From the NCBI GenBank assembly GCA_938003725.1, contig CALKXX010000221.1, forward strand, positions 1-13,973: a stretch of 13,973 nt of DNA, read 5' to 3'. Numbering within the stretch: position 1 is the stretch's first letter; every line of letters starts with the position of its first letter. The notes beneath the pieces are model-generated. The model did not search any database, was not told the DNA's origin, and worked only from the letters and a program-made list of their open reading frames with translations. The position numbers and the translations under genes are program-made. This DNA is from an uncultured Sphingomonadaceae bacterium (GTDB lineage: Bacteria; Pseudomonadota; Alphaproteobacteria; Sphingomonadales; Sphingomonadaceae). This document shows, piece by piece, positions 7,848 through 13,973 of the stretch.

Positions 7848-10800
7848 TCGGCTGGCTGAACCTCTGGCTCGGGGTCCGTGCGGCCCACCGTAGGGTCAGC
7901 AAGCAGATGTTTGCCGAAAAACTTGCCCATCTTTTTTTCCGCGTCATCGGCAAGACTGAAACCAGCAGGGATCAGCGCCAAGGTCATAATGGTTGAAACA
8001 ATCAAGCCGCCAATCACGACGACGCCCATGGGTTGACGCCAAGCTGCATCACCGGAAAGGGAGAGCGCAGTCGGGACCATCCCGGCGACCATAGCGACGG
8101 TTGTCATCACGATTGGCTGTGCCCTTTTGCGTCCGGCATCGATCAGGGCTTCATATTTTGGAACACCTTTGTCGATCTCTATCAACGCGAAATCGATCAA
8201 CAGAATAGAGTTTTTGCCGACAATACCGATCAGCATCAAGACACCAATAAAGACCGGCAATGACAGCGGTTGACCCGATGCCCAGATAAGCAACAATCCG
8301 CCTAGCGGGGCTATCAGCAAAGAAGACATGTTGACCAGCGGCGCGACAAAGCGCTTGTACAACAGAACCAACACGCCAAATACCAAAAGAATGCCAGAGA
8401 TTAGCGCGATCGGGAAATTGTCCGTCATTTCCTTCTGAATTTCATCGGCACCCACCGGTGCGTTGGAAACACCCGCCGGCAAGTTCGCCAATATTGTATT
8501 TTTATTGATCAATGGGTCAACGTCACCCTTAAGCACATCGGGAGCCAGATCCGCTCCGATCAGGATGCGCCGTGACTGATTATAGCGCCTGATCGATGTG
8601 GGTCCGGAACCAAAGCTAATTTCGGCAACCCGGCTGAGCGGTACAGAGCCCCCGCTTGCCGTTGGAACGGGCAGGTTCTCGATCGTAGACAAGTCCCGCC
8701 GTGAGCTTTCCGGCAACATCACTCGAATCGGAATCTGGCGGTTGGATAAAGAGAATTTCGCACTATTCTGATCAATCTCTCCCAACGTCGCTATACGAAT
8801 GGCTTGGCTCAGCGCAACGGTTGTAACCCCCAGCTGTGCTGCAAGATCATTGCGCGGATTGATGATAATCTCGGGGCGGCGCATATCAGCGCTAATCCGC
8901 GGTGTAACCACACCGGGTATTTTCTTCATTTGCTCGACCAAGGTGGACGCAGTGCTATCGAGCAGTTCGGGATCGGAACCCGACAACATGATCGACAGCG
9001 CGCGCCCTGTACCGCCGCCGCCGGGACCATTTAGATTTTGAAATGTCACACGTGCGTCGGGAATGCTCTTAAACTCTTCCGCCACTTCCCGCATAAAGTC
9101 TTGGTTATTTCGCTCACGATCCGGCCTGAGTGCCATGAAAATATCAGCAGTACCCTCTTCTACGTCTTGCAGCGCCACATCGGTTTCCTGCTGAGCCTCA
9201 AGAATTTTGGCGACCCGGCCGGTCACTGCTTCGGTTTGCTCCAACGTGGTTCCAGGGACCATCTCGATATCAACAATCGCAAAATCAAAATCAACATCGG
9301 GAAATAGCTGGCCCGGCAGGACAAAGAACATACCGATTGTCGCAAAAAGAGCGGTTACGCCGGTGCCGAACATCCACAGGCGATGATCGGCGAAACGCCC
9401 TGCCATTTTCTTGGCCTTGTTGCGGGACCAACCCAGATAATCGTCACTATCATGATCGCGGTTGCGGCCCATCAACGTGCCGAACAGGACCGAGATGATC
9501 CAACCGAGAAAAAAGCCGATCGGGAAAATCACGATCAATGCAAGTATGAACTGGCCAACGCCCAGGCCGGATTGTTCCGCTTCGGGGTCGCCGCCGGTGG
9601 CACTGGAAACCAGATACGCAACAGCCGCTGCCAATCCAATAACTGCCGGGAATATGTAATATTTCGGCAAGTTCGGAATATCCCGGCATCGTGCCAAAAT
9701 TGATTTTGACCAGCTGCGATCAAGCGAGAAATGCAACAGATCAATATAGCGATCCATCCAGGGGCCGGATGCGTGCTCTGCTTCACCCTTCGCCTTCATG
9801 AAATAGGCCGCCACCATCGGCGAGATCATGCGCGCAACGGCCAAACTCATCAGCACCGCGACAACAACGGTTAAGCCAAAATTCTGGAAAAATTGACCCG
9901 AAATACCAGGCATCAAACCGACAGGCAGGAACACCGCTACAATAGAGAAAGTGGTCGCAACCACAGCCAAGCCAATCTCGTCCGCCGCGTCAATGGAGGC
10001 CTGATAGGCGGATTTACCCATCCGCATATGGCGCACGATATTCTCCACCTCGACAATGGCATCATCGACCAGAACCCCGGCGACCATAGCCAGCGCCAAC
10101 AGACTCATTTGATTGAGTGAGAAGCCCAATAGATCCATAAACCAGAAGGCAGGAATCGCAGATAACGGGATGGCAATTGCCGAAATTACTGTAGCCCGCC
10201 AGTCGCGCAGGAACAGGAACACCACCACTACCGCTAGCAAAGCGCCTTCGACCATGGCGGCAATCGAGCTACGATATTGGGCCTTCGTATAGTCAATTAT
10301 CGAGAAGACACGCTTAAATTCTATGCCTGGATTTTCTTCCTTAATCTGGTCCAAAACCACCGTGGCTGCATCATAGACCGTAACGTCAGATGCGCCTTTG
10401 GCGCGCTGGAAACCAAAAGTAACAACTTGCTTGTCGCCAATTTTGTTAAAGGATCGCTGCTCACCATAGGCATCCGAAACGTCGGCCACATCTTTCAGTT
10501 GAACGGTCCGGCCGTCGCCTAGCGCAATTTGTGTCTGGCTCAACTCAAAGGCGCTATCCGCATTCCCAAGCACACGTACAGATTGACGCGATCCACCAAT
10601 CTCTGCCTGACCGCCTCCAGCATCTGTATTCACCTGCCTCAGCACGGCATTTATCTGACTAGCCGTAACACCCAAAGCCTGCATCTTTTCGGGGCTGATA
10701 ATGACCCGAATTTCCCGGTCGACGCCGCCGCCACGAAACACAGCTGCCATGCCCTCCACGGCTTGCAGTCGTTTGGAGACCGTATCATCAACGAACCAGC

Positions 10801-11269
10801 TGAGCTGCTCCAAAGTCATATCGGTCGCTTTAACCGAGAAATACGCCAGGGCATTCCCGGCAATATCGACACGGCTGATACGTGGCTCGAGAATGCCGTC
10901 GGGCAAATCACCGCGTACTGTATCAATTGCATTTTTCACATCATTGACCGCGCGATCCGTATCCGTTCCAATCGCAAACTCAACAAAAGTACGGCTTTGG
11001 CCTTCGCTCGCCGTTGAACTGATATTTGAAACACCGTTGATAGACTGCAGAGCTGCATCGGTAATCTGGGTGATTTGAGATTCTATTTCGGAAGGCGCGG
11101 CCCCCGGCAATGAAATAACAATACGTGCGGCGGGAAACTCAATTTCCGGGTTGTCATTCACTTCCATCCGCGAAAAGCTCAGCATGCCTGCCAAGAGAAG
11201 GCCCATGAACAGGACCAACGGAACCACCGGATTTCGGATGGACCATGCCGAGATATTTTGAAGATTCAT
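7844..11269 (-). CDS. RND efflux pump permease with extra membrane segment
   Basis: A 1141-residue inner-membrane proton antiporter of the AcrB/MexB-like RND superfamily, which should export drugs or other amphiphiles through a tripartite complex. TM1 lies at residues 15-33. The first porter half follows (IVISLPGAAPSEIE, TDTDRAVNDVKNAID), then the TM2-6 block (about 335-490). The proton-relay residues are intact: D402-D403 in AGVLVDDAIVEVEN (TM4) and K1019 in GIVGKNSILLIDF (TM10). The second porter half spans about 655-945 and the last TM block 950-1105. Unusually, about 100 extra residues lie between the MDRYIDLLHFSLDR segment and TM7 (about 520-625), and they contain two further hydrophobic stretches (537-556 and 573-599). 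This makes the protein longer than the usual 1020-1050. The start ATG is 3 bases after the adaptor stop, and the end overlaps the DUF445 start. The substrate cannot be read from sequence. No outer-membrane channel gene is nearby, so a TolC-like protein encoded elsewhere is presumably used. Confidence 0.95.
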   Translation of the reverse strand: MNLQNISAWSIRNPVVPLVLFMGLLLAGMLSFSRMEVNDNPEIEFPAARIVISLPGAAPSEIESQITQITDAALQSINGVSNISSTASEGQSRTFVEFAIGTDTDRAVNDVKNAIDTVRGDLPDGILEPRISRVDIAGNALAYFSVKATDMTLEQLSWFVDDTVSKRLQAVEGMAAVFRGGGVDREIRVIISPEKMQALGVTASQINAVLRQVNTDAGGGQAEIGGSRQSVRVLGNADSAFELSQTQIALGDGRTVQLKDVADVSDAYGEQRSFNKIGDKQVVTFGFQRAKGASDVTVYDAATVVLDQIKEENPGIEFKRVFSIIDYTKAQYRSSIAAMVEGALLAVVVVFLFLRDWRATVISAIAIPLSAIPAFWFMDLLGFSLNQMSLLALAMVAGVLVDDAIVEVENIVRHMRMGKSAYQASIDAADEIGLAVVATTFSIVAVFLPVGLMPGISGQFFQNFGLTVVVAVLMSLAVARMISPMVAAYFMKAKGEAEHASGPWMDRYIDLLHFSLDRSWSKSILARCRDIPNLPKYYIFPAVIGLAAAVAYLVSSATGGDPEAEQSGLGVGQFILALIVIFPIGFFLGWIISVLFGTLMGRNRDHDSDDYLGWSRNKAKKMAGRFADHRLWMFGTGVTALFATIGMFFVLPGQLFPDVDFDFAIVDIEMVPGTTLEQTEAVTGRVAKILEAQQETDVALQDVEEGTADIFMALRPDRERNNQDFMREVAEEFKSIPDARVTFQNLNGPGGGGTGRALSIMLSGSDPELLDSTASTLVEQMKKIPGVVTPRISADMRRPEIIINPRNDLAAQLGVTTVALSQAIRIATLGEIDQNSAKFSLSNRQIPIRVMLPESSRRDLSTIENLPVPTASGGSVPLSRVAEISFGSGPTSIRRYNQSRRILIGADLAPDVLKGDVDPLINKNTILANLPAGVSNAPVGADEIQKEMTDNFPIALISGILLVFGVLVLLYKRFVAPLVNMSSLLIAPLGGLLLIWASGQPLSLPVFIGVLMLIGIVGKNSILLIDFALIEIDKGVPKYEALIDAGRKRAQPIVMTTVAMVAGMVPTALSLSGDAAWRQPMGVVVIGGLIVSTIMTLALIPAGFSLADDAEKKMGKFFGKHLLADPTVGRTDPEPEVQPAE
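9395..9712 (-). other. insertion inside the RND permease (residues about 520-625)
   Basis: This part of the permease gene encodes a segment that ordinary RND pumps lack. Canonical permeases pass from the MDRYI...L linker helix almost directly into TM7 and the LFPDVD strand. Here a stretch with two hydrophobic segments (YYIFPAVIGLAAAVAYLV and an FILALIVIFPIGFFLGWI region) is placed between them, joined by an acidic loop and followed by a hydrophilic tail with DHDSDDY and a basic NKAKK. The frame stays open across both junctions, so the insertion is part of the protein. Boundaries are approximate because they were judged by eye against the remembered family pattern. Confidence 0.7.
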
Positions 11270-11272
11270 GTG

Positions 11273-12529
11273 CTAACTCGCCGCCGGTTCAGTTGGCGTT
11301 TCAGTTGAGGGGTCAGTTGACGGGCCGTCAGCAGAATTTTGCTTCTTTTGCGTTTCTGGACGAACGGTTTCGCCAGGATTAAGAAAGCCGCCCGCAAACA
11401 GCACCACTTGCTCTGTCCCGGCCAACCCATCCAGCACAGTGACACCATCCGGTGTAACATTGCCTGTCGTGACCGCCTGTTTGGCAACCTTATTATCTTT
11501 GCCAACTGTGAATACAAAATCACCGTCATTGTCTTGCTGAACGGCAGACTCGGGCAATATAATCGCTTCGGAAGACCCACTGATGATTTTCGCGCTCGCA
11601 AAACCGCCAGGCCTCAATGCCCGGTCATAACCCAGAGCAATTTTGGCTATTCCCTGACGTGACTGCGCGTCTATCATCGGGGACACTTGCCATACCTGGC
11701 CACTAAATACCTTGTCGGTACCCACGGGTATCACCTCGGTACGGACCCCTACCGACAAATTTGCCAGATCACTCTCGCTAAGCTGTGCCCGCAATTCCAT
11801 TTCACCATTTTGCGCCAACCGGAACAACATTCCGCTGCCTTGCGTCACGGTTTGCCCGGGCTCAACGTTGCGCTCCAGAACAAAACCGCCTTTGGGCGCA
11901 ACGATGTTCAATCGGCTGTTCCGCGCGCGCGCCTCGCCAAGCTGCGCCTGAGAAACACGCAACCTTGCAGCTGCGGCATCCCGAGTCGCCGTGAGGCGGT
12001 CGATGCTAGCCTTGGAAATAAATCCGCGATCAACGAGCCTGGCCGACCGATCAAGATTGGCTTGGGCCAGATTTAAATCTGCTCGAGCAACGCCGATCGA
12101 CGCCTGTAAACTGGCCACTTGCTGACTTTGTACGGATTGATCAATGCTGGCCATAACCTGACCCTGACGGACCCAATCACCGGCATCCACAAATACCCTT
12201 GTAACGCGGCCGCCTTCACCGACAACCCCCACTGGAATCTCATTCCTGGCAGCAAGCGTTCCGGTCGCGTTGATGGTCCGCGTGACGGCCTGTTTCCCGG
12301 GGACTGCCACGGTTACCACCGGTGCCTGACTAACATCCTCTTCTTCTGCAGCATTGCCCGCAGCCTCTCCGCCGCCGGCCAGCATCCAATAGGCCAAGCC
12401 GCCAAGCAACACCGCCGCCACCAGCGCAACAATGATCATCAACCGACGCCGACTGCGCGCGGATTGCTCCATCTCGTTCATAGGAAGGAGATCGACATCA
12501 TCACCGGATATTGTAGACTCATAGTTCAT
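11273..12529 (-). CDS. RND pump periplasmic adaptor (membrane fusion protein)
   Basis: A 418-residue HlyD/AcrA-family adaptor that would link the RND permease to an outer-membrane channel. A 29-residue cytoplasmic tail ending in basic ARSRRR precedes one membrane anchor (residues 30-50). There is no lipobox, so it is anchored by a helix rather than a lipid. The first lipoyl half (about 98-131, with VDAGDWVRQGQVMASID) and the second (204-238, with APKGGFVLERNVEPGQTV) flank an alpha-helical hairpin (about 134-203). The beta-barrel (244-318) and membrane-proximal domain (320-395) follow. The tail after residue 396 is a Pro/Ser/Thr/Glu-rich repeat. The ATG at 12529 has only a weak GAAGAG site about 9 bases ahead, but the alternative ATG at 12481 has none. 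It is the first gene of the operon, and a promoter and operator-like repeats lie directly upstream. Confidence 0.94.
   Translation of the reverse strand: MNYESTISGDDVDLLPMNEMEQSARSRRRLMIIVALVAAVLLGGLAYWMLAGGGEAAGNAAEEEDVSQAPVVTVAVPGKQAVTRTINATGTLAARNEIPVGVVGEGGRVTRVFVDAGDWVRQGQVMASIDQSVQSQQVASLQASIGVARADLNLAQANLDRSARLVDRGFISKASIDRLTATRDAAAARLRVSQAQLGEARARNSRLNIVAPKGGFVLERNVEPGQTVTQGSGMLFRLAQNGEMELRAQLSESDLANLSVGVRTEVIPVGTDKVFSGQVWQVSPMIDAQSRQGIAKIALGYDRALRPGGFASAKIISGSSEAIILPESAVQQDNDGDFVFTVGKDNKVAKQAVTTGNVTPDGVTVLDGLAGTEQVVLFAGGFLNPGETVRPETQKKQNSADGPSTDPSTETPTEPAAS
11289..11319. repeat. 12-bp degenerate tandem repeat in the adaptor's 3' end
   Basis: TCAGTTG occurs three times at exact 12-base intervals (11289, 11301, 11313), inside the coding region of the adaptor. 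On the coding strand it produces the four-residue repeat PSTD-PSTE-TPTE near the C-terminus. Such short in-frame repeats can arise by replication slippage; they keep the frame when units are gained or lost. Confidence 0.6.
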
Positions 12530-12562
12530 TATAAATACTCTTCAGCAGGCCAGACGCCAATC

Positions 12563-12577
12563 TATTGCGATGCAATA
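12563..12577. promoter_or_regulatory. 15-bp dyad, possible operator of the efflux operon
   Basis: TATTGC-GAT-GCAATA is a perfect inverted repeat with 6-bp arms and a 3-base centre. It lies between the predicted promoter and the adaptor start codon, 34 bases upstream of the ATG. The size and symmetry fit a site for a dimeric repressor of an efflux operon, or a small leader hairpin. No regulator gene is adjacent, so the ligand protein is unknown. Confidence 0.4.
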
Positions 12578-12609
12578 TATCAGAGAATCAACAAAACACG
12601 AGGATTTCT

Positions 12610-12626
12610 CTACAATACACTACAAT
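12610..12626. repeat. 10-bp-phased direct repeat CTACAAT at the efflux promoter
   Basis: CTACAAT occurs at 12610-12616 and again at 12620-12626, exactly one helical turn apart. The right copy overlaps the predicted -10 box and the left copy falls around the expected transcription start. Direct repeats with this spacing are typical of response-regulator or activator sites laid on one face of the helix, but two copies of a 7-mer in an A+T-rich spacer could also be chance. Confidence 0.4.
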
Positions 12627-12652
12627 TTTATGCACTTGGTGTGTTATATCAA
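12625..12652 (-). promoter_or_regulatory. predicted promoter of the efflux operon
   Basis: On the minus strand TTGATA (12647-12652) and TAAAAT (12625-12630) are separated by 16 bases, each one base from consensus. Transcription would start near 12618 and give a leader of about 90 nt before the adaptor ATG. The upstream glsB-like gene ends in a strong terminator (12726-12758), so the operon needs a promoter here, which supports the call. Confidence 0.5.
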
Positions 12653-12725
12653 TAAAGCAGTGAAGGCAAGCACCCACTTTTTCGTTCTGTTTTCACCATT
12701 TTTGGGTCGCGGCCAACCATAGCAG

Positions 12726-12758
12726 AAATAAAAAAAGGTCGGCCATCGCTGGCCGACC
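12726..12758 (-). terminator. rho-independent terminator of the GlsB-like gene
   Basis: The minus strand reads GGTCGGCCA, loop GCGA, TGGCCGACC: a perfect 9-bp G+C-rich stem (12737-12758 on the plus strand). A run of seven T with further T/A follows (12726-12736). It lies 38 bases past the stop codon of the GlsB-like gene and isolates it from the efflux operon. Confidence 0.93.
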
Positions 12759-12795
12759 CGGATAACTCATGATGGTCACGTCATCGATACAAATG

Positions 12796-13056
12796 TTACC
12801 GAACGCGTCCGCGCTGGACCAAGTTAATAACTAACAGCAACACGACTGCACCAATAAACGCCGTGATGAGGTAGGATATCCAACCACCGCCTGGCGCTAG
12901 AAAACCCAGTTGCGCGCCTAAGAAGCTGCCAATAACGCCGCCTACAACACCCACAACAACGTTCAGAAAAATGCCCATCGAAGCATCTCGTCCCATCACC
13001 ATGCTAGCCAGCCAGCCGGCGATACCGCCGATTATTATTGTTGCAATCCAACCCAT
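12796..13056 (-). CDS. GlsB/YeaQ/YmgE family stress-response membrane protein
   Basis: An 86-residue, very hydrophobic and glycine-rich protein of the transglycosylase-associated (GlsB/YeaQ/YmgE) family. The N-terminus MGWIATIIIGGIAGWLAS with VMGRD is the family signature. Three membrane helices are visible (about 3-20, 28-47, 58-79), joined by a GGGW turn and ending in a short basic tail (QRGRVR). Family members are small inner-membrane proteins often induced by general stress; the molecular activity is unknown. The start is secure because a perfect AGGAGG (13062-13067) precedes the ATG by 5 bases. It is a single-gene unit bounded by the sciP terminator upstream and its own terminator downstream. 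I looked for an EcfG-type GGAAC...GTT promoter in 13057-13152 and did not find one. A GTCAA-N12-TTGAC inverted repeat (13087-13108) is the only notable element there. Confidence 0.93.
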   Translation of the reverse strand: MGWIATIIIGGIAGWLASMVMGRDASMGIFLNVVVGVVGGVIGSFLGAQLGFLAPGGGWISYLITAFIGAVVLLLVINLVQRGRVR

Positions 13057-13152
13057 ATTTTCCTCCTGTGTATTTTTACTGGACCCGTCAAACTTGCGGC
13101 ACCTTGACTACAGGTTTTTATACAAACGGTGCGGATTTGCCAGAAAATAGTC

Positions 13153-13185
13153 AAAAAAAGACCCCGGGAGTTTGGTCCCGAGGTC
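13153..13185 (-). terminator. rho-independent terminator of sciP
   Basis: On the minus strand GACCTCGGGA and TCCCGGGGTC form a 10-bp stem with one T-G wobble and a 6-base loop (13160-13185 on the plus strand), followed by seven T residues (13153-13159). It begins 28 bases after the sciP stop codon and separates sciP from the GlsB-like gene. Confidence 0.92.
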
Positions 13186-13213
13186 AAAATATAGATCTGG
13201 ATAGCACGGAAAT

Positions 13214-13513
13214 TTAGTATTTTTGTTGCCGCTCATAAAGATCGCGATAATGTTGGATACGGGTGACCCGAAGCCCCGGCATGCCGGACCGATCAACGGC
13301 CCGTTGCCATGAAGCAAATTCTTCCAGCGACAATTCATATCGATCGCAAACCTCGTCGACGGTTAGCAAACCGCCATTCACCGCCGCGACAACTTCGGCT
13401 TTACGCCGCACGACCCATCGCGTCGTCCCAGGCGCAGGCAAATCGTCAATCGTCAACGGTTCCCCAAGCGGACCGACGACCTGTGCTGGTTTTATTTTCT
13501 GGTTTTCAATCAT
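13214..13513 (-). CDS. sciP: SciP/DUF1153 family CtrA inhibitor
   Basis: A 99-residue DNA-binding-type protein of the DUF1153 (PF06627) family, whose Caulobacter member SciP binds DNA and CtrA and blocks CtrA-dependent transcription in early cell-cycle stages. The conserved core is complete: VVGPLGEPLTIDDLPAPGTTRWV (about 12-34), the basic RRKAEVVAAV helix, a helix-turn-helix-like region GGLLTVDEVCDRYELSLEEF (47-66), then WQRAVDR and GLRVTRIQHYRD (80-91). A longer frame reaches a TTG at 13591, but the ATG at 13513 has a GAGGGT site just ahead and gives the usual length. The TTG also falls in the predicted -35 box. It appears to be a monocistronic gene with its own terminator. The regulatory role is inferred from the family; in sphingomonads CtrA wiring can differ. 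Confidence 0.93.
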   Translation of the reverse strand: MIENQKIKPAQVVGPLGEPLTIDDLPAPGTTRWVVRRKAEVVAAVNGGLLTVDEVCDRYELSLEEFASWQRAVDRSGMPGLRVTRIQHYRDLYERQQKY

Positions 13514-13562
13514 ACTACCCTCAATGCATGCCTTGCGGCGTTTCGATCCCTGTCTTGATGCT

Positions 13563-13591
13563 GTTACATCTTTAGACAAAGAGCTTTTCAA
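13563..13591 (-). promoter_or_regulatory. predicted sciP promoter
   Basis: On the minus strand TTGAAA (13586-13591) and TGTAAC (13563-13568) lie 17 bases apart, with start of transcription near 13556 and a leader of about 43 nt. The -35 box is good, the -10 box moderate. No full TTAA-N7-TTAA CtrA site is visible; only one TTAA half (within ATTTTAACTT near 13630) occurs. Confidence 0.4.
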
Positions 13592-13634
13592 ATACCTAAA
13601 TCGCCAAGGTAAACAGCGCGTTCATATTTTAACT

Positions 13635-13973
13635 TCACGTCATCTTTCCTTGCTCATTCTCGCTGTCGAAATATTCCCTCAAACAACCGGATGCGAGGTC
13701 CGGTCGGAAATGCCCTCTTAAAAACGTCCTTGCTTTGACGCCTGCCGCACCTTTGGGACGGCCCTCGGCAAAAAACTGGATCCGATCTTCCATCCACTCA
13801 GCGCTGGTTGACGACATAATCGCTGCAGCACCATTTTTATGAGCCATGAAACTTTGCGCAGAAAAACTAAGTGACTGCCGTGCAATTGCATGGGCCAACA
13901 TAGTGTCCGCGAGATCAGCACTATCAATCGTGTCATTACGATCAATTTGCACAAGCTCTTTATGGGGAAAGTT
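13635..13973 (-). CDS. C-terminal part of an unrecognised protein, cut by the window edge
   Basis: A frame on the minus strand runs in from the right edge without a stop and ends at 13635, giving at least 112 residues. A GTG at 13952 and other inner start codons exist, but the frame is open beyond them, so the true start may lie outside. The residues are soluble, mixed and plausible (ADLADTMLAHAIARQS, EWMEDRIQFFAEGRPKGA, RTFLRGHFRPD), with no membrane helix. The alternation of an alanine-rich helix and a terminal AEG...FL stretch faintly recalls C-termini of crotonase-fold proteins, but this is too weak to name. The competing frame on the same strand (ends at 13718) is rich in Cys, Leu and Arg and looks like a shadow. 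The stop is about 120 bases upstream of the sciP start codon, with no clear terminator between. Confidence 0.5.
   Translation of the reverse strand, partial: NFPHKELVQIDRNDTIDSADLADTMLAHAIARQSLSFSAQSFMAHKNGAAAIMSSTSAEWMEDRIQFFAEGRPKGAAGVKARTFLRGHFRPDLASGCLREYFDSENEQGKMT

Noticed and set aside
12119..12655. A 178-codon plus-strand frame across the adaptor 5' end and its promoter
   Set aside because: It is antisense to the adaptor anchor and lipoyl region and then runs into the operon control region; it has no start signal and no recognisable motif.
13263..13721. A 152-codon plus-strand frame opposite sciP
   Set aside because: The minus strand carries the conserved SciP core with a ribosome binding site, promoter and terminator; the plus frame spans the sciP promoter and has no family features.

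Overview
The window looks like chromosomal DNA from an alphaproteobacterium, most probably of the Sphingomonadales. The grounds are a SciP/DUF1153 cell-cycle regulator, a giant alphaproteobacterial-type NAD-glutamate dehydrogenase, a PAS_5-like protein of the kind common in this class, and a moderate base composition. A marine sphingomonad is an inference from protein style; no database search was possible. Nothing points to a mobile element, prophage or CRISPR array.

Layout, left to right. A tRNA-Thr(CGT) gene lies on the minus strand at the left edge (4-79). A PAS_5-like protein with an uncharacterised C-terminal half follows on the plus strand (306-1655). Next is the large NAD-dependent glutamate dehydrogenase (1840-6519), which carries glutamate to 2-oxoglutarate. 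It converges, with only 20 bases between stop codons, on a minus-strand operon read from 12529 down to 6540: a membrane-fusion adaptor, an RND permease and a DUF445 membrane protein. The first two genes are 3 bases apart and the last two overlap by GTGA, so the three are probably co-transcribed and translationally coupled. Further right on the minus strand are a small GlsB/YeaQ-type membrane protein (12796-13056) and sciP (13214-13513), each with its own clear rho-independent terminator. A reading frame cut by the right edge (13635-13973) comes last.

Functionally the window combines central nitrogen/carbon metabolism (glutamate dehydrogenase), envelope transport and stress (tripartite efflux without its own outer-membrane channel gene, DUF445, GlsB) and cell-cycle transcription control (SciP).

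The most unusual points are an insertion of about 100 residues with two additional predicted membrane helices between TM6 and TM7 of the RND permease, the coupling of a DUF445 gene to that pump, and a compact promoter/operator region (12563-12652) in front of the pump operon with a 10-bp-phased direct repeat and a 15-bp dyad. No system that I could confidently call undescribed is present.
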